A stretch of DNA of 64,000 bases from Nocardia elegans NBRC 108235. Its GTDB lineage: Bacteria > Actinomycetota > Actinomycetes > Mycobacteriales > Mycobacteriaceae. The notes under the pieces are model-generated. The model made no database searches, was not told the DNA's origin, and saw nothing but the letters and a program-made list of their open reading frames with translations. The stretch is taken from positions 62,001 through 126,000 of the forward strand of contig NZ_BDBF01000001.1 of the NCBI RefSeq assembly GCF_001612845.1, in the 5' to 3' direction. Shown in pieces: positions 9,059 to 18,331 of the stretch (position 1 is the stretch's first letter; every line of letters begins with the position of its first letter). Position numbers and translations under genes: made by a program.

Positions 9059-9853
9059 ATGCCCACTGTGAACCCGCGCTCCATCCGGATCGGTGTGCAG
9101 ATCGCCCCGCAACATGTCGACTACCCGGCTATCCGCAGCGCCGCCGCCCAGGCCGAAGACATCGGCGTAGACATCATCTTCAACTGGGACCACTTCCTGC
9201 CGATCTCCGGCGACGAGCACGGCAAGCACTTCGAATGCTGGACCATGCTGGCCGCCTGGGCCGAGCAGACATCGCGTGTGCACCTGGGCCCGATGGTCAC
9301 CTCCATCAGCTTCCGCAACCCGGACCTGGTCGCCGACATGGCCCGCACCATCGACCACATCAGCGGCGGCAGAATGCTTCTCGGCATCGGCGCCGGCGCG
9401 ATGGAACGCGACTTCGCCGAATACGGCTACGATTTCGGCACCCCCGCCGGCCGCCTGCAGACACTCGCCGACGCACTCCCCCGAATCGAACAGCGCTTCG
9501 CCAAGCTGAACCCACCACCGACCCGCAGGATCCCCGTACTGATCGGCGGAGGCGGCGAGCGGAAAACGCTGCGCCTGGTAGCCGAGCACGCCGACATCTG
9601 GCACTGGTTCTCCTCCGGCGCCGAATTCGCCCGTAAGAAGCAGATATTGATCAAACACTGCGCGGAGATCGGCCGCGATCCGCGGGAAATCGAACTGTCG
9701 GCAGGAGTACAGGGCGACCCCGAGGTAGTCGGAGCCGAACTCCTGGAACAGGGCGTGACGACGTTCACGCTGGAAGTGCACGGCCCCGACTTCGACATGT
9801 CGACGGTTCGCGCCTGGGTCCAGTGGCGTGACGATCTCACTGTTCGACCGTGA
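9059..9853 (+). CDS. LLM-class F420-dependent oxidoreductase
   Basis: A 264-residue luciferase-like monooxygenase family protein. The TIM-barrel signatures are clear: IRIGVQIAPQ at the start, the strand around IIFNWDHF, LGPMVTSISFRNPDLVADMA, DHISGGRMLLGIGAG and the late IPVLIGGGGERKTLRLVAEHAD. The overall pattern matches the F420-dependent branch common in actinobacteria rather than true luciferases. The substrate is not predictable. It is slightly shorter than the usual 280-300 residues but looks complete. It converges with the EspG gene at 9900. Confidence 0.85.
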   Translation: MPTVNPRSIRIGVQIAPQHVDYPAIRSAAAQAEDIGVDIIFNWDHFLPISGDEHGKHFECWTMLAAWAEQTSRVHLGPMVTSISFRNPDLVADMARTIDHISGGRMLLGIGAGAMERDFAEYGYDFGTPAGRLQTLADALPRIEQRFAKLNPPPTRRIPVLIGGGGERKTLRLVAEHADIWHWFSSGAEFARKKQILIKHCAEIGRDPREIELSAGVQGDPEVVGAELLEQGVTTFTLEVHGPDFDMSTVRAWVQWRDDLTVRP

Positions 9854-9899
9854 CAGCGAAATAAGACGCACAACTTCGTTGTCCTCTACGTCCAGGCCC

Positions 9900-10706
9900 T
9901 CACGCATAACTCGGATCGTTGTCCTCACGGAATCCCTGGACCGTCGCGTCGATGAGGCGTTGCAGGTGGTTCTGGATGATGGATGTGTCGGCAGGGTCGG
10001 CGCGGAGGTCGTGTTTGGTGTGGCGGACGAGGTAGCGGCCGTCCGAGTAGTCCATGATGTGGAAGTCGCGGGCGGGGGTGGGGCGACGGTCCCAGGCGGG
10101 GCCGGGGCAGACGGCCACGTGGAGGACGGTGCTGCGGGGGCGTTCGAAGAAGCGGGCGGCCTCGTCGCGTGGTGAGCGGGGGGCTTCGTCGTGGAATGCG
10201 GTGTAGGGGCGGTCGTCGTCGGTGAGGTCGGCGCGGTTGACCTGTAGGGCAGGGCGGGTGCCTCGGGGATGGCCGGGGATGGCGGCGAGCAGGTGGCGGG
10301 TGAGGTTCTCGGCGCGCAGGAGCGACATCCGCACGGTCCCACCGGATTCCGGGTCGGATGAGGGTTGCTGAGTGATCAGGACCGCCTGCCGGTAGTGCAC
10401 GGCCGCGTGGATGCGGACGCGATGACGCGGATCGCCCATCTGCTCGAGATCGCCCGAACCGTTCGACGCGGCGGCGAATCCGGCGATCTCGATCCGCGAT
10501 TCCGGGCCGTGGAGAATGCGCACCGCGGCTTCGGCGTTGTCGTCGATGCGGCCGGCGAGGTCGGCGGCCTCGGATTTCCACTGGGCTTCCAGCTCGTCCG
10601 AGGTCTCGGCGGTGGAGCGAAACTGCAAGGGATACGGCAGGACGTCGTGTCCGGCGGCACGCCACAGGACGGTGAAGCCGAGCGCGCTGAAAGTCCAACC
10701 TGCCAT
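9900..10706 (-). CDS. espG: ESX secretion-associated protein EspG
   Basis: A 268-residue EspG-type chaperone, which binds PPE-type substrates of type VII secretion and keeps them soluble until export. The N-terminal MAGWTFSALGFTVLWRAAG and the C-terminal half with DFHIMDYSDGRYLVRHTKHD are typical of the nocardial and mycobacterial family. It lies three bases downstream of the PPE-like gene, which fits a chaperone-substrate pair. No core ESX machinery (EccA-E, mycosin) is in the window, so the cluster must depend on a system elsewhere in the genome. Confidence 0.8.
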   Translation of the reverse strand: MAGWTFSALGFTVLWRAAGHDVLPYPLQFRSTAETSDELEAQWKSEAADLAGRIDDNAEAAVRILHGPESRIEIAGFAAASNGSGDLEQMGDPRHRVRIHAAVHYRQAVLITQQPSSDPESGGTVRMSLLRAENLTRHLLAAIPGHPRGTRPALQVNRADLTDDDRPYTAFHDEAPRSPRDEAARFFERPRSTVLHVAVCPGPAWDRRPTPARDFHIMDYSDGRYLVRHTKHDLRADPADTSIIQNHLQRLIDATVQGFREDNDPSYA

Positions 10707-10709
10707 GGG

Positions 10710-12032
10710 CTATTCACCCAGGACCGGCGGGACGGTCTTCTGCCGCTGCTCCTCGGAGAGGCCGGTTAGTTCGTCACCGTTGTCCCGCGACACCAGCTCC
10801 TCGCTGATCTTGGACTTGTGGGTTTTCTCGTCCTCTTTCTTCGACTTGGCGCCGGGCGGCATCATGCCGGGCATACCGCTCATCCCGGCGGCGCCCCTGC
10901 CCCCTCCGGCGGACAAGCCGCGAGCTGTCCCCTGGCCCTGGGCACCCGAACCGGGCACCGACGTCCCGCGACCGGCCGAATTCCCGGATCCGCCATAGGT
11001 TCCGGTGACGCCGGGGCCACCCGAGCCGTACGGGAGCCCGGTGCGCGGGTCGATTCCGCCAGGTGTCAGCGAAGAAGGGGTGGTCTGCGCCCCCGCCGCC
11101 GACGGATCCCAACCAGCCGGGGTAGCGCTCGCCGAAGTGGTGTTCGCGGGATTCTGCGTCGAGTTGCTCAGTGTGGACGGGGCGACAGCGCTCGGTGTGG
11201 TGCCATCGCCGGGACCTTGATCGGGACTCGGCGGTTTGGGCTGGTCGGTATCGCCGGGGCCGTGGCCATCGTCCGGGCCTTTCGAAGGTGGGCCGACCGA
11301 CGGTACTCCCGGCGGCTTCCATTCCGTGTTGTCGTCCGGCGTATTCACGGGATTGTACGGTCGAGGCGCCAGAGGCACCTGTGTGTCACTCTCGCGCACG
11401 GCCGGGTAGAACACATTGTTGATCAAATGTTCGTTCGCCGCGTTGGCCTGAGTTTTGCGGTGGTCGTTGAGCTTCCACGTCGGCCCCGGCACCCAACCGG
11501 CAAGATCGCTGGTCCAACTCGTGTGCGGGGTCGGCTGCGCGGCAGGTTTGGTGATCTCGACCGCCGACCGCACCAACTTCACCTTCTCGCTGACCAACTG
11601 GGCGGAGCTCACCAGATCTTTCTCTTTGTCGGTGAAACTCTTGATGCCCTCGGCAGTCTTCTGCGCCGCGGCCCCCTGCCACTTCTCCTGAATGGCCTTC
11701 TGGATCTGCGGCCCGAAAGTGTTGTGCCCGTTCTCGATTTTGTTCCGCAGTCCCTCCCAGAAGTTGTGCAACGTCACGACGGTGCTCGGCTGCATCTTCT
11801 GAATGCGGTCGTACAGATTGTCGATATTCTGCGGATTCTTGTACGCGTCCTGGGCGACCTGCGGGTTCTGGTATTGCCCTCCGAATCCGCCGTCCACGAT
11901 CTGATTGATCCGGTTGCGCGCGGCGGTCGCGTCGGGACTCTGATCGCCCTGCGCATTCGCGAAGGAGTCGGGCGGACCGCCCTTGTGCTGCTCCCAGAGG
12001 GCGGCAACCAGCGGGACGAGTGGAAGTACCAT
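10710..12032 (-). CDS. PPE/WXG-fold type VII secretion substrate with proline/glycine-rich tail
   Basis: A 440-residue protein. Residues about 40-215 are helical and contain a WEGL motif (TLHNFWEGLRNKIENGH) like the WxG turn of PPE and WXG100 proteins. The stretch from 220 to 400 is rich in Pro, Gly, Ser and Thr and probably disordered. The last 40 residues are charged and conserved-looking. The setting between a small helical partner (12045-12422) and EspG (9900-10706) supports a secreted heterodimer plus chaperone. The canonical N-terminal PPE tripeptide is not seen, so I call it PPE-like only. Confidence 0.65.
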   Translation of the reverse strand: MVLPLVPLVAALWEQHKGGPPDSFANAQGDQSPDATAARNRINQIVDGGFGGQYQNPQVAQDAYKNPQNIDNLYDRIQKMQPSTVVTLHNFWEGLRNKIENGHNTFGPQIQKAIQEKWQGAAAQKTAEGIKSFTDKEKDLVSSAQLVSEKVKLVRSAVEITKPAAQPTPHTSWTSDLAGWVPGPTWKLNDHRKTQANAANEHLINNVFYPAVRESDTQVPLAPRPYNPVNTPDDNTEWKPPGVPSVGPPSKGPDDGHGPGDTDQPKPPSPDQGPGDGTTPSAVAPSTLSNSTQNPANTTSASATPAGWDPSAAGAQTTPSSLTPGGIDPRTGLPYGSGGPGVTGTYGGSGNSAGRGTSVPGSGAQGQGTARGLSAGGGRGAAGMSGMPGMMPPGAKSKKEDEKTHKSKISEELVSRDNGDELTGLSEEQRQKTVPPVLGE

Positions 12033-12044
12033 GTGCTCCCCCGG

Positions 12045-12422
12045 TCAGTGGTTCTCGGAGCCGGCGATGGTGCCGGCGTTCTGCTGGTCGTGGTCGACGA
12101 GGCGGTCGACGGAGTGCTTGATGGTGTCGCGGATGAGTTGAAGCACTTCGATGTGGTCGCGGAAGGCCGTGTCGAAGTCGCCCTCACCGCCGATAGCTTT
12201 GGCGCCCAACATCTTTGCCAGCTGGTCTGCTGCGGGGAAATCGCCCAGGCCGGTAACCGTCTTCATGTCCTGCAACATGCCGCGGCACTCGCGATACACA
12301 TTCAGTTGGTCCTCGCACGCCTCGAGGCAGTCTCGAGCGACCGATGGGTCCAGATTCAAGCGCCCCGCTTTGGATTCCTCGGCCAAATGCTGCCACAGGG
12401 TCACATCATCACTGTGAGCCAT
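12045..12422 (-). CDS. small helical protein, probable partner of the PPE-like protein
   Basis: A 125-residue, almost wholly helical protein with no membrane segment or signal peptide. Its size, position 12 bases upstream of the PPE-like gene, and the helix-loop-helix pattern with a GLGDFPAADQLAKML turn fit the small partner in PE/PPE-like or Esx-like pairs. No PE or WxG motif is present, so the assignment comes mainly from context. Confidence 0.5.
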   Translation of the reverse strand: MAHSDDVTLWQHLAEESKAGRLNLDPSVARDCLEACEDQLNVYRECRGMLQDMKTVTGLGDFPAADQLAKMLGAKAIGGEGDFDTAFRDHIEVLQLIRDTIKHSVDRLVDHDQQNAGTIAGSENH

Positions 12423-12443
12423 AGTCGTTCCCCTCTCTGCAGA

Positions 12444-12986
12444 TCAACGCGGCAAAGCACCCACGACGGCGGTCGCGGCCGCAGTCGCGCGGTCGCAAGG
12501 GGCCTCACGGCTGCTGGGGTCTTGCCGCAGCACGCTCACAATGAATGAGCCGTGATCGCCCGGGAACTGGACGAAACACTGGTCACCCGACGAATCGTCC
12601 ATCGGTTCGTACTTCACGCCGCTTCGCCCGCCGATGGTCACCGGCTGGAAATCGGCGCCCGCCTCCTTTTTCCGGTAGTCGTCGACGGTGTAGACCGTCG
12701 ACCACACGTTCACCGAGTAGGTCCACGGGTTGTCGTGCCATGTGCACTTCTTGAAGCCTTCGACGCTCGACTGCCCTGCGATGTCGGACTTCCGAGTGGA
12801 TGGGTCGACCTTCATCTGCGCCACTGCGGATGAGTCCAGCGTGCACGGGTCCCACAACGCCGCAGTCGCCCCCTTCGGATCACTCGTCTCCGGCGATGCC
12901 GTCCCCGAAGTCGACGAGGAACACCCGGTCCCCACCGCCAACACCACCGCAGCCGCCAGCACAGCCGTAGCCGCCTTACGTATCAC
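12444..12986 (-). CDS. DUF3558-type lipoprotein
   Basis: A 180-residue protein with a signal sequence and lipobox (VLAVGTGCSSS), then a DUF3558-like domain. The typical features are WDPCTLD near the start of the domain, a central KKCTWHD, and the late GDQCFVQFPGDHGSFIVSVL with paired cysteines. Such lipoproteins are abundant in Nocardia beside ESX genes; their role is unknown. I chose the GTG at 12986 because GGGAGG lies five bases before it. It is the first gene of the ESX cluster transcribed leftwards to EspG. Confidence 0.75.
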   Translation of the reverse strand: MIRKAATAVLAAAVVLAVGTGCSSSTSGTASPETSDPKGATAALWDPCTLDSSAVAQMKVDPSTRKSDIAGQSSVEGFKKCTWHDNPWTYSVNVWSTVYTVDDYRKKEAGADFQPVTIGGRSGVKYEPMDDSSGDQCFVQFPGDHGSFIVSVLRQDPSSREAPCDRATAAATAVVGALPR

Positions 12987-13140
12987 CGATGCCTCCCGTT
13001 GATCCCCGCGCACACATCCTCCTGGAGTCTAGGACGCACGCGACGGCCACTCGGTTCCCCTTATTGATCATCACAAGGGACAGGGAAGTCCGGTGCACGC
13101 CCAGCCGGACAGCAGAAGACCGCCCCCATTGACCCCGATT

Positions 13141-13157
13141 AGTTTTGTTGCAAAACT
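13141..13157. promoter_or_regulatory. palindromic operator of the monooxygenase-marR operon
   Basis: AGTTTTGTTGCAAAACT is a perfect 7-bp inverted repeat around TTG, eight bases before the monooxygenase ATG. MarR-family proteins bind palindromes of this size, and a MarR gene is the second gene of the operon. The position over the expected promoter or start site suggests autorepression relieved by a ligand, probably a phenolic compound. Confidence 0.6.
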
Positions 13158-13165
13158 GCTCACTC

Positions 13166-14404
13166 ATGAGGATCGTGATCGTCGGCGCCGGTATCGGCGG
13201 CCTCGCCGCGGCCCTGAGCCTGCATGCGGCCGGGTTCCGGGATATCGCCGTGTACGAGCGCGCCGACGCGTTGCGGCCGCTCGGTGTCGGGATCAATCTG
13301 CTTCCGCATGCCGTGCGTGAGCTGACCGAACTCGGGCTCGGCGAGCGGGTGGCCGCATTGGGCGTCGCGCCACGAAATCTGGCCTACTACAACAGGTTCG
13401 GCCAGGAGATCTGGTGCGAGCCGCGCGGCCTCGATGCCGGATACCACTGGCCGCAACTGTCGGTGCACCGCGGCAGGTTGCAGATGGAGTTGCTCGACGC
13501 CGTGCGCGAAAGGCTGGGCGCGCAGACCGTTCGCACCGGACATCGCCTCCTTGCCGCGACCCCCGACGGCGGCGCCCACTTCGCCACGGCGACAAGAGAA
13601 TTGACCGTAGACGCCGATCTGATCATCGGCGCCGACGGCATCCATTCGGCCCTGCGCCACCAGCGTCGACCGGACGAGGGCCCGCCCGTGTGGAACGGGC
13701 TGACACTGTGGCGCGGGACGGCCGAACTGCCCGGCTTCCTCGACGGCCGCACGATGATCATGGCCGGTGACGCCGAGCAGAAGTTCGTCGCATATCCGAT
13801 CCGCGACGCCATCAATTTCATCGCCGAGCGCCGGACCGTCGGATTCGGCGGGCAAAGCGCCGACTGGAACCGCGCGGTCGCACCGGCGCAGATCGTGGAG
13901 CTGTTCCGGGAGTGGCGCTTCTCGTGGCTCGATGTTCCCGAATTGCTCTGTGCCGCAGACGAAATTCTCGAATATCCGATGGTCGACCGCGATCCGCTCG
14001 ACCGGTGGACCTATGGGCGGACCACCCTGCTCGGCGACGCGGCGCATCCGATGTATCCGAACGGTTCGAACGGGGCATCGCAAGCCATCCTCGATGCTCG
14101 CACCCTCGCGTTCCACCTCGCCACCGCCCGCACCCCGGACGAGGCTCTCGCGGCCTACGAGCAGGCTCGCCGCCCCGCCACGTCAGCCCTGGTGCACAGC
14201 AACCGCAAGCAGGGCCCCGAGCAGGTCATGGTTCTGGCCCACGAACGGGCGCCGAACGGGTTCGCCCATATCCACGACGTGATCTCTCCCGAGGAGCTCG
14301 CCGCCATCGCGACCGGGTACAAGAAGGCCGCCGGATTCCATCCAGACACCCTCAACACCCGGCGGTCACTGACCCCACCGTCTAGCGAGGGAAACATCTC
14401 GTGA
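13166..14404 (+). CDS. FAD-dependent aromatic-ring monooxygenase (PhzS/UbiH-like)
   Basis: A 412-residue class A flavoprotein monooxygenase that uses NAD(P)H and O2 to hydroxylate an aromatic or similar substrate. Motifs are the N-terminal dinucleotide fold RIVIVGAGIGGLAAALSL, the central IGADGIHSALR (DG motif) and the second FAD motif LLGDAAHPMYPNGSNGASQA. The ATG at 13166 places the Rossmann fold right at the N-terminus as usual. It is the first gene of an operon whose ends all overlap (monooxygenase, MarR, CocE/NonD hydrolase, DUF3237). The operon looks like an inducible catabolic or detoxification unit for an aromatic ester or acid. Confidence 0.87.
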   Translation: MRIVIVGAGIGGLAAALSLHAAGFRDIAVYERADALRPLGVGINLLPHAVRELTELGLGERVAALGVAPRNLAYYNRFGQEIWCEPRGLDAGYHWPQLSVHRGRLQMELLDAVRERLGAQTVRTGHRLLAATPDGGAHFATATRELTVDADLIIGADGIHSALRHQRRPDEGPPVWNGLTLWRGTAELPGFLDGRTMIMAGDAEQKFVAYPIRDAINFIAERRTVGFGGQSADWNRAVAPAQIVELFREWRFSWLDVPELLCAADEILEYPMVDRDPLDRWTYGRTTLLGDAAHPMYPNGSNGASQAILDARTLAFHLATARTPDEALAAYEQARRPATSALVHSNRKQGPEQVMVLAHERAPNGFAHIHDVISPEELAAIATGYKKAAGFHPDTLNTRRSLTPPSSEGNIS

Positions 14405-14862
14405 CCGATCTCGATCCCGCACGCCTGGCGTCGGTCATCTCACCGCTGCGCCGAAGCCTGCTCTCCGCAGCCCGTGCCGCCGAACATCTTCCGGAGATTC
14501 CGGACGCGCAGATCGAAATCGTCCGCGCCCTGCCTCCGGGCACCGTCAGCACCTCGAGTGAAGTGGCCGAACGGCTAGGGCTGAGCCGCCCCACGGTCAG
14601 CAACCTGCTCACCGCGATGGAGGCGAGCGGCTTGATCGAACGCCGTCCCCGGCCCGGCGACCGCCGCCACGTCGAGATCGCGACCACCGCGCGGGCCCAC
14701 GATCTGTTCGCCCGCTTCGACCAGGCCAGCGGCGCCCTCATCACCGCCGCGGCGGCGACTCTCGCTCCCGAGGACCGGGCCGCGCTGGCCACCGCGCTCC
14801 CCGCGCTCGAACGCCTGCGCGAGGCTCTCCACCGACTCCAGACCGCGGAGGAAACCGAATGA
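14401..14862 (+). CDS. MarR-family transcriptional regulator
   Basis: A 153-residue winged-helix protein starting at a GTG that overlaps the monooxygenase stop by four bases. The recognition region reads TSSEVAERLGLSRPTVSNLL, and the wing reads GLIERRPRPGDRRHVEI, both typical of MarR. It probably represses its own operon through the palindrome at 13141-13157 and responds to the substrate of the operon enzymes. Confidence 0.88.
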   Translation: MTDLDPARLASVISPLRRSLLSAARAAEHLPEIPDAQIEIVRALPPGTVSTSSEVAERLGLSRPTVSNLLTAMEASGLIERRPRPGDRRHVEIATTARAHDLFARFDQASGALITAAAATLAPEDRAALATALPALERLREALHRLQTAEETE

Positions 14863-16544
14863 GCACGCCCCGCCAGCGCCTTTCGCGGTGGATCCAAGCC
14901 CGAATCATCAAGGGACTCGTCCCCGGCCCGTACGACATCACCATCCGAAAGAACCTGCGCGTCCCGATGGACGACGGTGTCGAGTTGCTCGCCGACCTGA
15001 TCACACCGATCGGCGACACGGATCCGCGGCTGCCCACGATCGTGATCCGCGGCCCGTACGGACGCAGCGGCCCCGTCGCGGGCCATGCTCGCGCCCTGGC
15101 CCGCGAGGGTTTTCCGGTGCTGTTCCAGAGCTGCCGCGGAACCTGGGGATCCCGCGGTGTGTTCACCCCGCAGATCGATGAGCAGCGCGACGGTATCGCC
15201 ACCCACCGCTGGGTTCGCGAACAAGACTGGTGCACAGGGCGGGTGGTCACTTTCGGCCCCAGCTATATGGGCTTCACGCAGTGGGCGGTGGCCGGCAAGC
15301 TGCAGAAAGAAGACCCGGACATCGCGCCCGATGCGTTGTGCCTGATCGTGACGATGCCCGATTTCGGCGCCATCACCTGGGACAACGCGGCGTTCGCGCT
15401 GCGCAACGCACTCGGCTGGACGCAGATGATGGACCGGATGATCCACCGGCAGCTGCTCGCCCTGGTGCTGGGCCAGCTGCGTCCGGATCGCAAGCTGCGC
15501 AAGGCATTCGACGTACTCCCCCTGTCGGGCGGCGATGTGGCCGCGAACGGTCGCCGGGTGCACTGGTACCAGGACTGGGTCGCTCACGAACGGCTCACCG
15601 ACGAGTATTGGACCCAGCAGTCGCATACCGCCTCGGTTCCCGATGTCGCCGCGCCGGTGTACATGATCACCGGCTGGTACGACATCTTCCTGCCCTGGCA
15701 GCTGCGCAATTACGCGCAGCTCGCCGAAGCCGGACGGCCCCCGCGCCTCACCGTCGGCCCCTGGGGACATCTCACCCGAGATATGGGCGCGCCGACGATT
15801 CGCGAGACCGTCGAGTTCCTGAAGGAGCATTTCGCCGATGCTCCGAACATGCGGGTCGCACCCGTGCGCGCGTATCTCACCGGCGCCGAACAATGGCACG
15901 ACCTGCACAGCTGGCCACCGCCCGGCACGACGAGCGAGACGCTGTATCTGCACGCGCCGCGCAAGCTCGGCCCGGGTCTCCCGGAGGGCGGCATCACCAG
16001 CTACGTCTACGACCCCGCCGATCCCACGCCCGCTGTCGGCGGCCCCAGCCTGGGTCCGACCTCGGCCCCGGTCGACAACGCCACACACGAGCGCCGCCCC
16101 GACGTCACCGTATTCCGCGGCGAGCCGCTCGCCAGCCCGGTCACGGTCGCCGGAGAACCGGTGGCGCGCATCAGCTTTCGCTCGTCACAACCCAGCGCCG
16201 ACATCTTCGTCCGGATCTGCGATCTCCACCCCGACGGACGGTCGATGACGGTGTGCGACGGTATCCGCCGCATCGGCAGTATCGCCACGGCCGCGACCGA
16301 TCCGGCTCCGGACGCCGACGGTTTCCGGGATATCGAGGTGCGGCTGTGGCCCACCTTCCATCGGTTCGCGGCCGGCCACCGCATCAGCGTGCAGATCAGC
16401 TCCGGCGCCCACCCGCGGTACGCCCGCAATCCCGGATCCGGCGAGCCGGCCGCCACCGCAGCAACCGTTCACATTGCGAAGCAGGAGATTTCGCACGCCG
16501 CGACGTCTGCGTCGCGGATCGAACTGCCGGTGTGGTCGTCGTGA
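14859..16544 (+). CDS. CocE/NonD-family hydrolase (X-Pro dipeptidyl-peptidase S15 type)
   Basis: A 561-residue alpha/beta hydrolase with a C-terminal jelly-roll domain, as in cocaine esterase. The serine nucleophile is in VVTFGPSYMGF, the aspartate in ITGWYDIFLPWQ and the histidine in VGPWGHLTRDMG. The oxyanion region QSCRGTWGSRG is also present. The C-terminal domain begins near residue 345. It hydrolyses an ester or amide, likely the compound passed to or from the upstream monooxygenase. It overlaps marR by four bases (ATGA). Confidence 0.87.
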   Translation: MSTPRQRLSRWIQARIIKGLVPGPYDITIRKNLRVPMDDGVELLADLITPIGDTDPRLPTIVIRGPYGRSGPVAGHARALAREGFPVLFQSCRGTWGSRGVFTPQIDEQRDGIATHRWVREQDWCTGRVVTFGPSYMGFTQWAVAGKLQKEDPDIAPDALCLIVTMPDFGAITWDNAAFALRNALGWTQMMDRMIHRQLLALVLGQLRPDRKLRKAFDVLPLSGGDVAANGRRVHWYQDWVAHERLTDEYWTQQSHTASVPDVAAPVYMITGWYDIFLPWQLRNYAQLAEAGRPPRLTVGPWGHLTRDMGAPTIRETVEFLKEHFADAPNMRVAPVRAYLTGAEQWHDLHSWPPPGTTSETLYLHAPRKLGPGLPEGGITSYVYDPADPTPAVGGPSLGPTSAPVDNATHERRPDVTVFRGEPLASPVTVAGEPVARISFRSSQPSADIFVRICDLHPDGRSMTVCDGIRRIGSIATAATDPAPDADGFRDIEVRLWPTFHRFAAGHRISVQISSGAHPRYARNPGSGEPAATAATVHIAKQEISHAATSASRIELPVWSS

Positions 16545-17005
16545 GCGCCCCGGCAGTTCCCGGGCTGGAGGCGGCGTTCCAGGTGGAGGCACGCCTCGGG
16601 CCGCCGGAAGACCACGGCACGACCCGCGCCGGACACCGCCGCGTCGTGCCGATCATCGGCGGCCGGGTCAGCGGCCTGTTCGACGCCGACATACTGCCCG
16701 GCGGCGCGGACTGGCAGCTGATCCGACCCGACGGCGTCATAGAAATCGACACCCGCTACTCGGCGCGCACCGCGGACGGCACGCATATCTATCTCCGGAC
16801 CTCCGGCATCCGCAGCGGAGCGCCGGAAGTACTGGAGGCGTTGTTGCGGGGAGATCCGGTCGATCCATCGAACTACTATTTCCGTCTGGTCGTGCAGTTG
16901 GAGACGGCGGATCCGCGGCTCGCGGAGGTGGAACACTCCCTCTTCGTCGCATCGGCGATTCGAGAAGCAAACACGGTCCGCTACACCGCCTACCGTCTCA
17001 CCTGA
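16541..17005 (+). CDS. DUF3237 (UPF0311) family protein
   Basis: A 154-residue protein read from the GTG at 16541, overlapping the hydrolase stop by four bases. It matches the DUF3237 pattern: HRRVVPIIGGRVSGLFDADI, GADWQLIRPDGVIEIDTRYS, DGTHIYLRTSGIR and NYYFRLVVQLET. The family forms a small beta-barrel and often sits with ring-cleavage or hydroxylase genes, but its activity is not established. It is the last gene of the operon and ends ten bases from the convergent P450. Confidence 0.8.
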   Translation: MSAPAVPGLEAAFQVEARLGPPEDHGTTRAGHRRVVPIIGGRVSGLFDADILPGGADWQLIRPDGVIEIDTRYSARTADGTHIYLRTSGIRSGAPEVLEALLRGDPVDPSNYYFRLVVQLETADPRLAEVEHSLFVASAIREANTVRYTAYRLT

Positions 17006-17015
17006 TCGGAACTCC

Positions 17016-18329
17016 CTAGACCAGATGCAGCCGAGGTGACGGCGGGAAAGTGACCGGCAGGGCCGTCATCGAACGATGGAACGGCCCAGGCCGCCAACTG
17101 ATCTCACTGTGGTCGACAGCGAGACGGATTTCCGGCAGTGCGTCGAGCAGCTGATCGATCGCGTCCTGTACCACCAGATACGCCACCGAACGGGCCGGGC
17201 ACGCATGCGGGCCCGCACCCCAGGCCAGATGCGAGCGATTACCGGTGCGATCGCCGCCCGCGATCTCAGGATCGTTATTGCAGGCAGCCAGACTGATAAT
17301 TACCGGTTGATTAGCGGGCAGCCAGGTGTTGTCGATCAGAATCGGCTGGCGAGGGTAGGTCATACAGAAGTTGGCCAGCGGCGGATCGGTGAACAGCACC
17401 TCGTCGAGCGCATCGCGAGTCGACAGGCTGCCGCCGAGGATGTCGCCGCCGAAACGCTCGTCGGTGATCATCAGCAGCAGGGTGTTGGAAATCAGATTCT
17501 GTTGCGGTTCGATGCCCCCGCCATAGAAGACGATCAGGTTGCGAACCATCTCCTCGTCGTTGAGCTTGGCCGGATGGTGGGCCAGATGCGAGGTGACATC
17601 GTCTGCGGGCGCGGCGCGGCGAAGCTGAACCTGCTCCATCAGCGCCTGACTCATATGGTCCATACCCCATGCGGCGTTCACCGTGTCGAAGATCGCCGCC
17701 ATCCCGGTGGCCACGCGCCGGCCCAGGTCCGCCGAACAGCCGACCATACGGTTCAGCACCTCGAACGCCAGCGGAAACGCGTATTGCGACACCAGATCCG
17801 CCGAACCCGCCTCACAGAACTCGTTGATCAGCGGGATAGCGATCTTCTCGACGGTGCTGTGCAATTCGTGCAGGTCGACCCTGTCGAAGGCGGCCGTGAA
17901 CGCCTGCCGATACCGCGCATGCGCACTGCCCGCGCTGCGGATGACGTTCGGGTACCACTCCATGATCGGCCGCACCGGGCAATCCGCGGGAACGGTCCGC
18001 TCCCACGCCCGCGGGTCGGCCGGGAAATGGTCGGGATCGTTGAGGATCTGCAACGCGGTGTGATAGCCGATGACCAGCGTCGCGGGCACACCGGGCGCCA
18101 GCTCGATCGGCACCATGGAGCCATAGCGACGGCGCATCGCTTCATAGGCGCGATGGGGGTCGGCGACGAATTCCGGTGTGTCCAGCACGATTCGGGGGCC
18201 GTCGGTGTCGAACGGGGTGCCGGCCTGCTGGACAGGGTGGCCGGTGGCCGCGGACAGGTCAGAAGGTGGGGTTGACAAAGGGAGTGACTCCAGAGAATGA
18301 ACCAACAAGCGCGGCAGGGGATTCGTCAT
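17016..18329 (-). CDS. CYP157-like cytochrome P450 lacking the ExxR motif
   Basis: A 437-residue P450. The haem loop LAWGAGPHACPARS is intact with its cysteine. The K-helix, where almost all P450s have ExxR, reads DEVLFTDPP, with Phe in place of Arg. The I-helix reads YGGGIEPQQN instead of AGxET. These changes are characteristic of the actinobacterial CYP157-type enzymes linked to conservons, although no conservon genes (sensor kinase, roadblock, DUF742, GTPase) are beside it here. The ATG at 18329 has no Shine-Dalgarno sequence; a TTG at 18278 with GGAG nine bases upstream is an alternative start. A palindrome lies directly upstream. Confidence 0.82.
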   Translation of the reverse strand: MTNPLPRLLVHSLESLPLSTPPSDLSAATGHPVQQAGTPFDTDGPRIVLDTPEFVADPHRAYEAMRRRYGSMVPIELAPGVPATLVIGYHTALQILNDPDHFPADPRAWERTVPADCPVRPIMEWYPNVIRSAGSAHARYRQAFTAAFDRVDLHELHSTVEKIAIPLINEFCEAGSADLVSQYAFPLAFEVLNRMVGCSADLGRRVATGMAAIFDTVNAAWGMDHMSQALMEQVQLRRAAPADDVTSHLAHHPAKLNDEEMVRNLIVFYGGGIEPQQNLISNTLLLMITDERFGGDILGGSLSTRDALDEVLFTDPPLANFCMTYPRQPILIDNTWLPANQPVIISLAACNNDPEIAGGDRTGNRSHLAWGAGPHACPARSVAYLVVQDAIDQLLDALPEIRLAVDHSEISWRPGPFHRSMTALPVTFPPSPRLHLV

Positions 18330-18331
18330 CT

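Noticed and set aside
15230..16540. Long plus-strand frame extending the DUF3237 gene upstream to 15230
   Set aside because: This part is out of frame with the CocE hydrolase and has the arginine-rich composition of an out-of-frame read; only the 3' part after the GTG at 16541 is a real gene.
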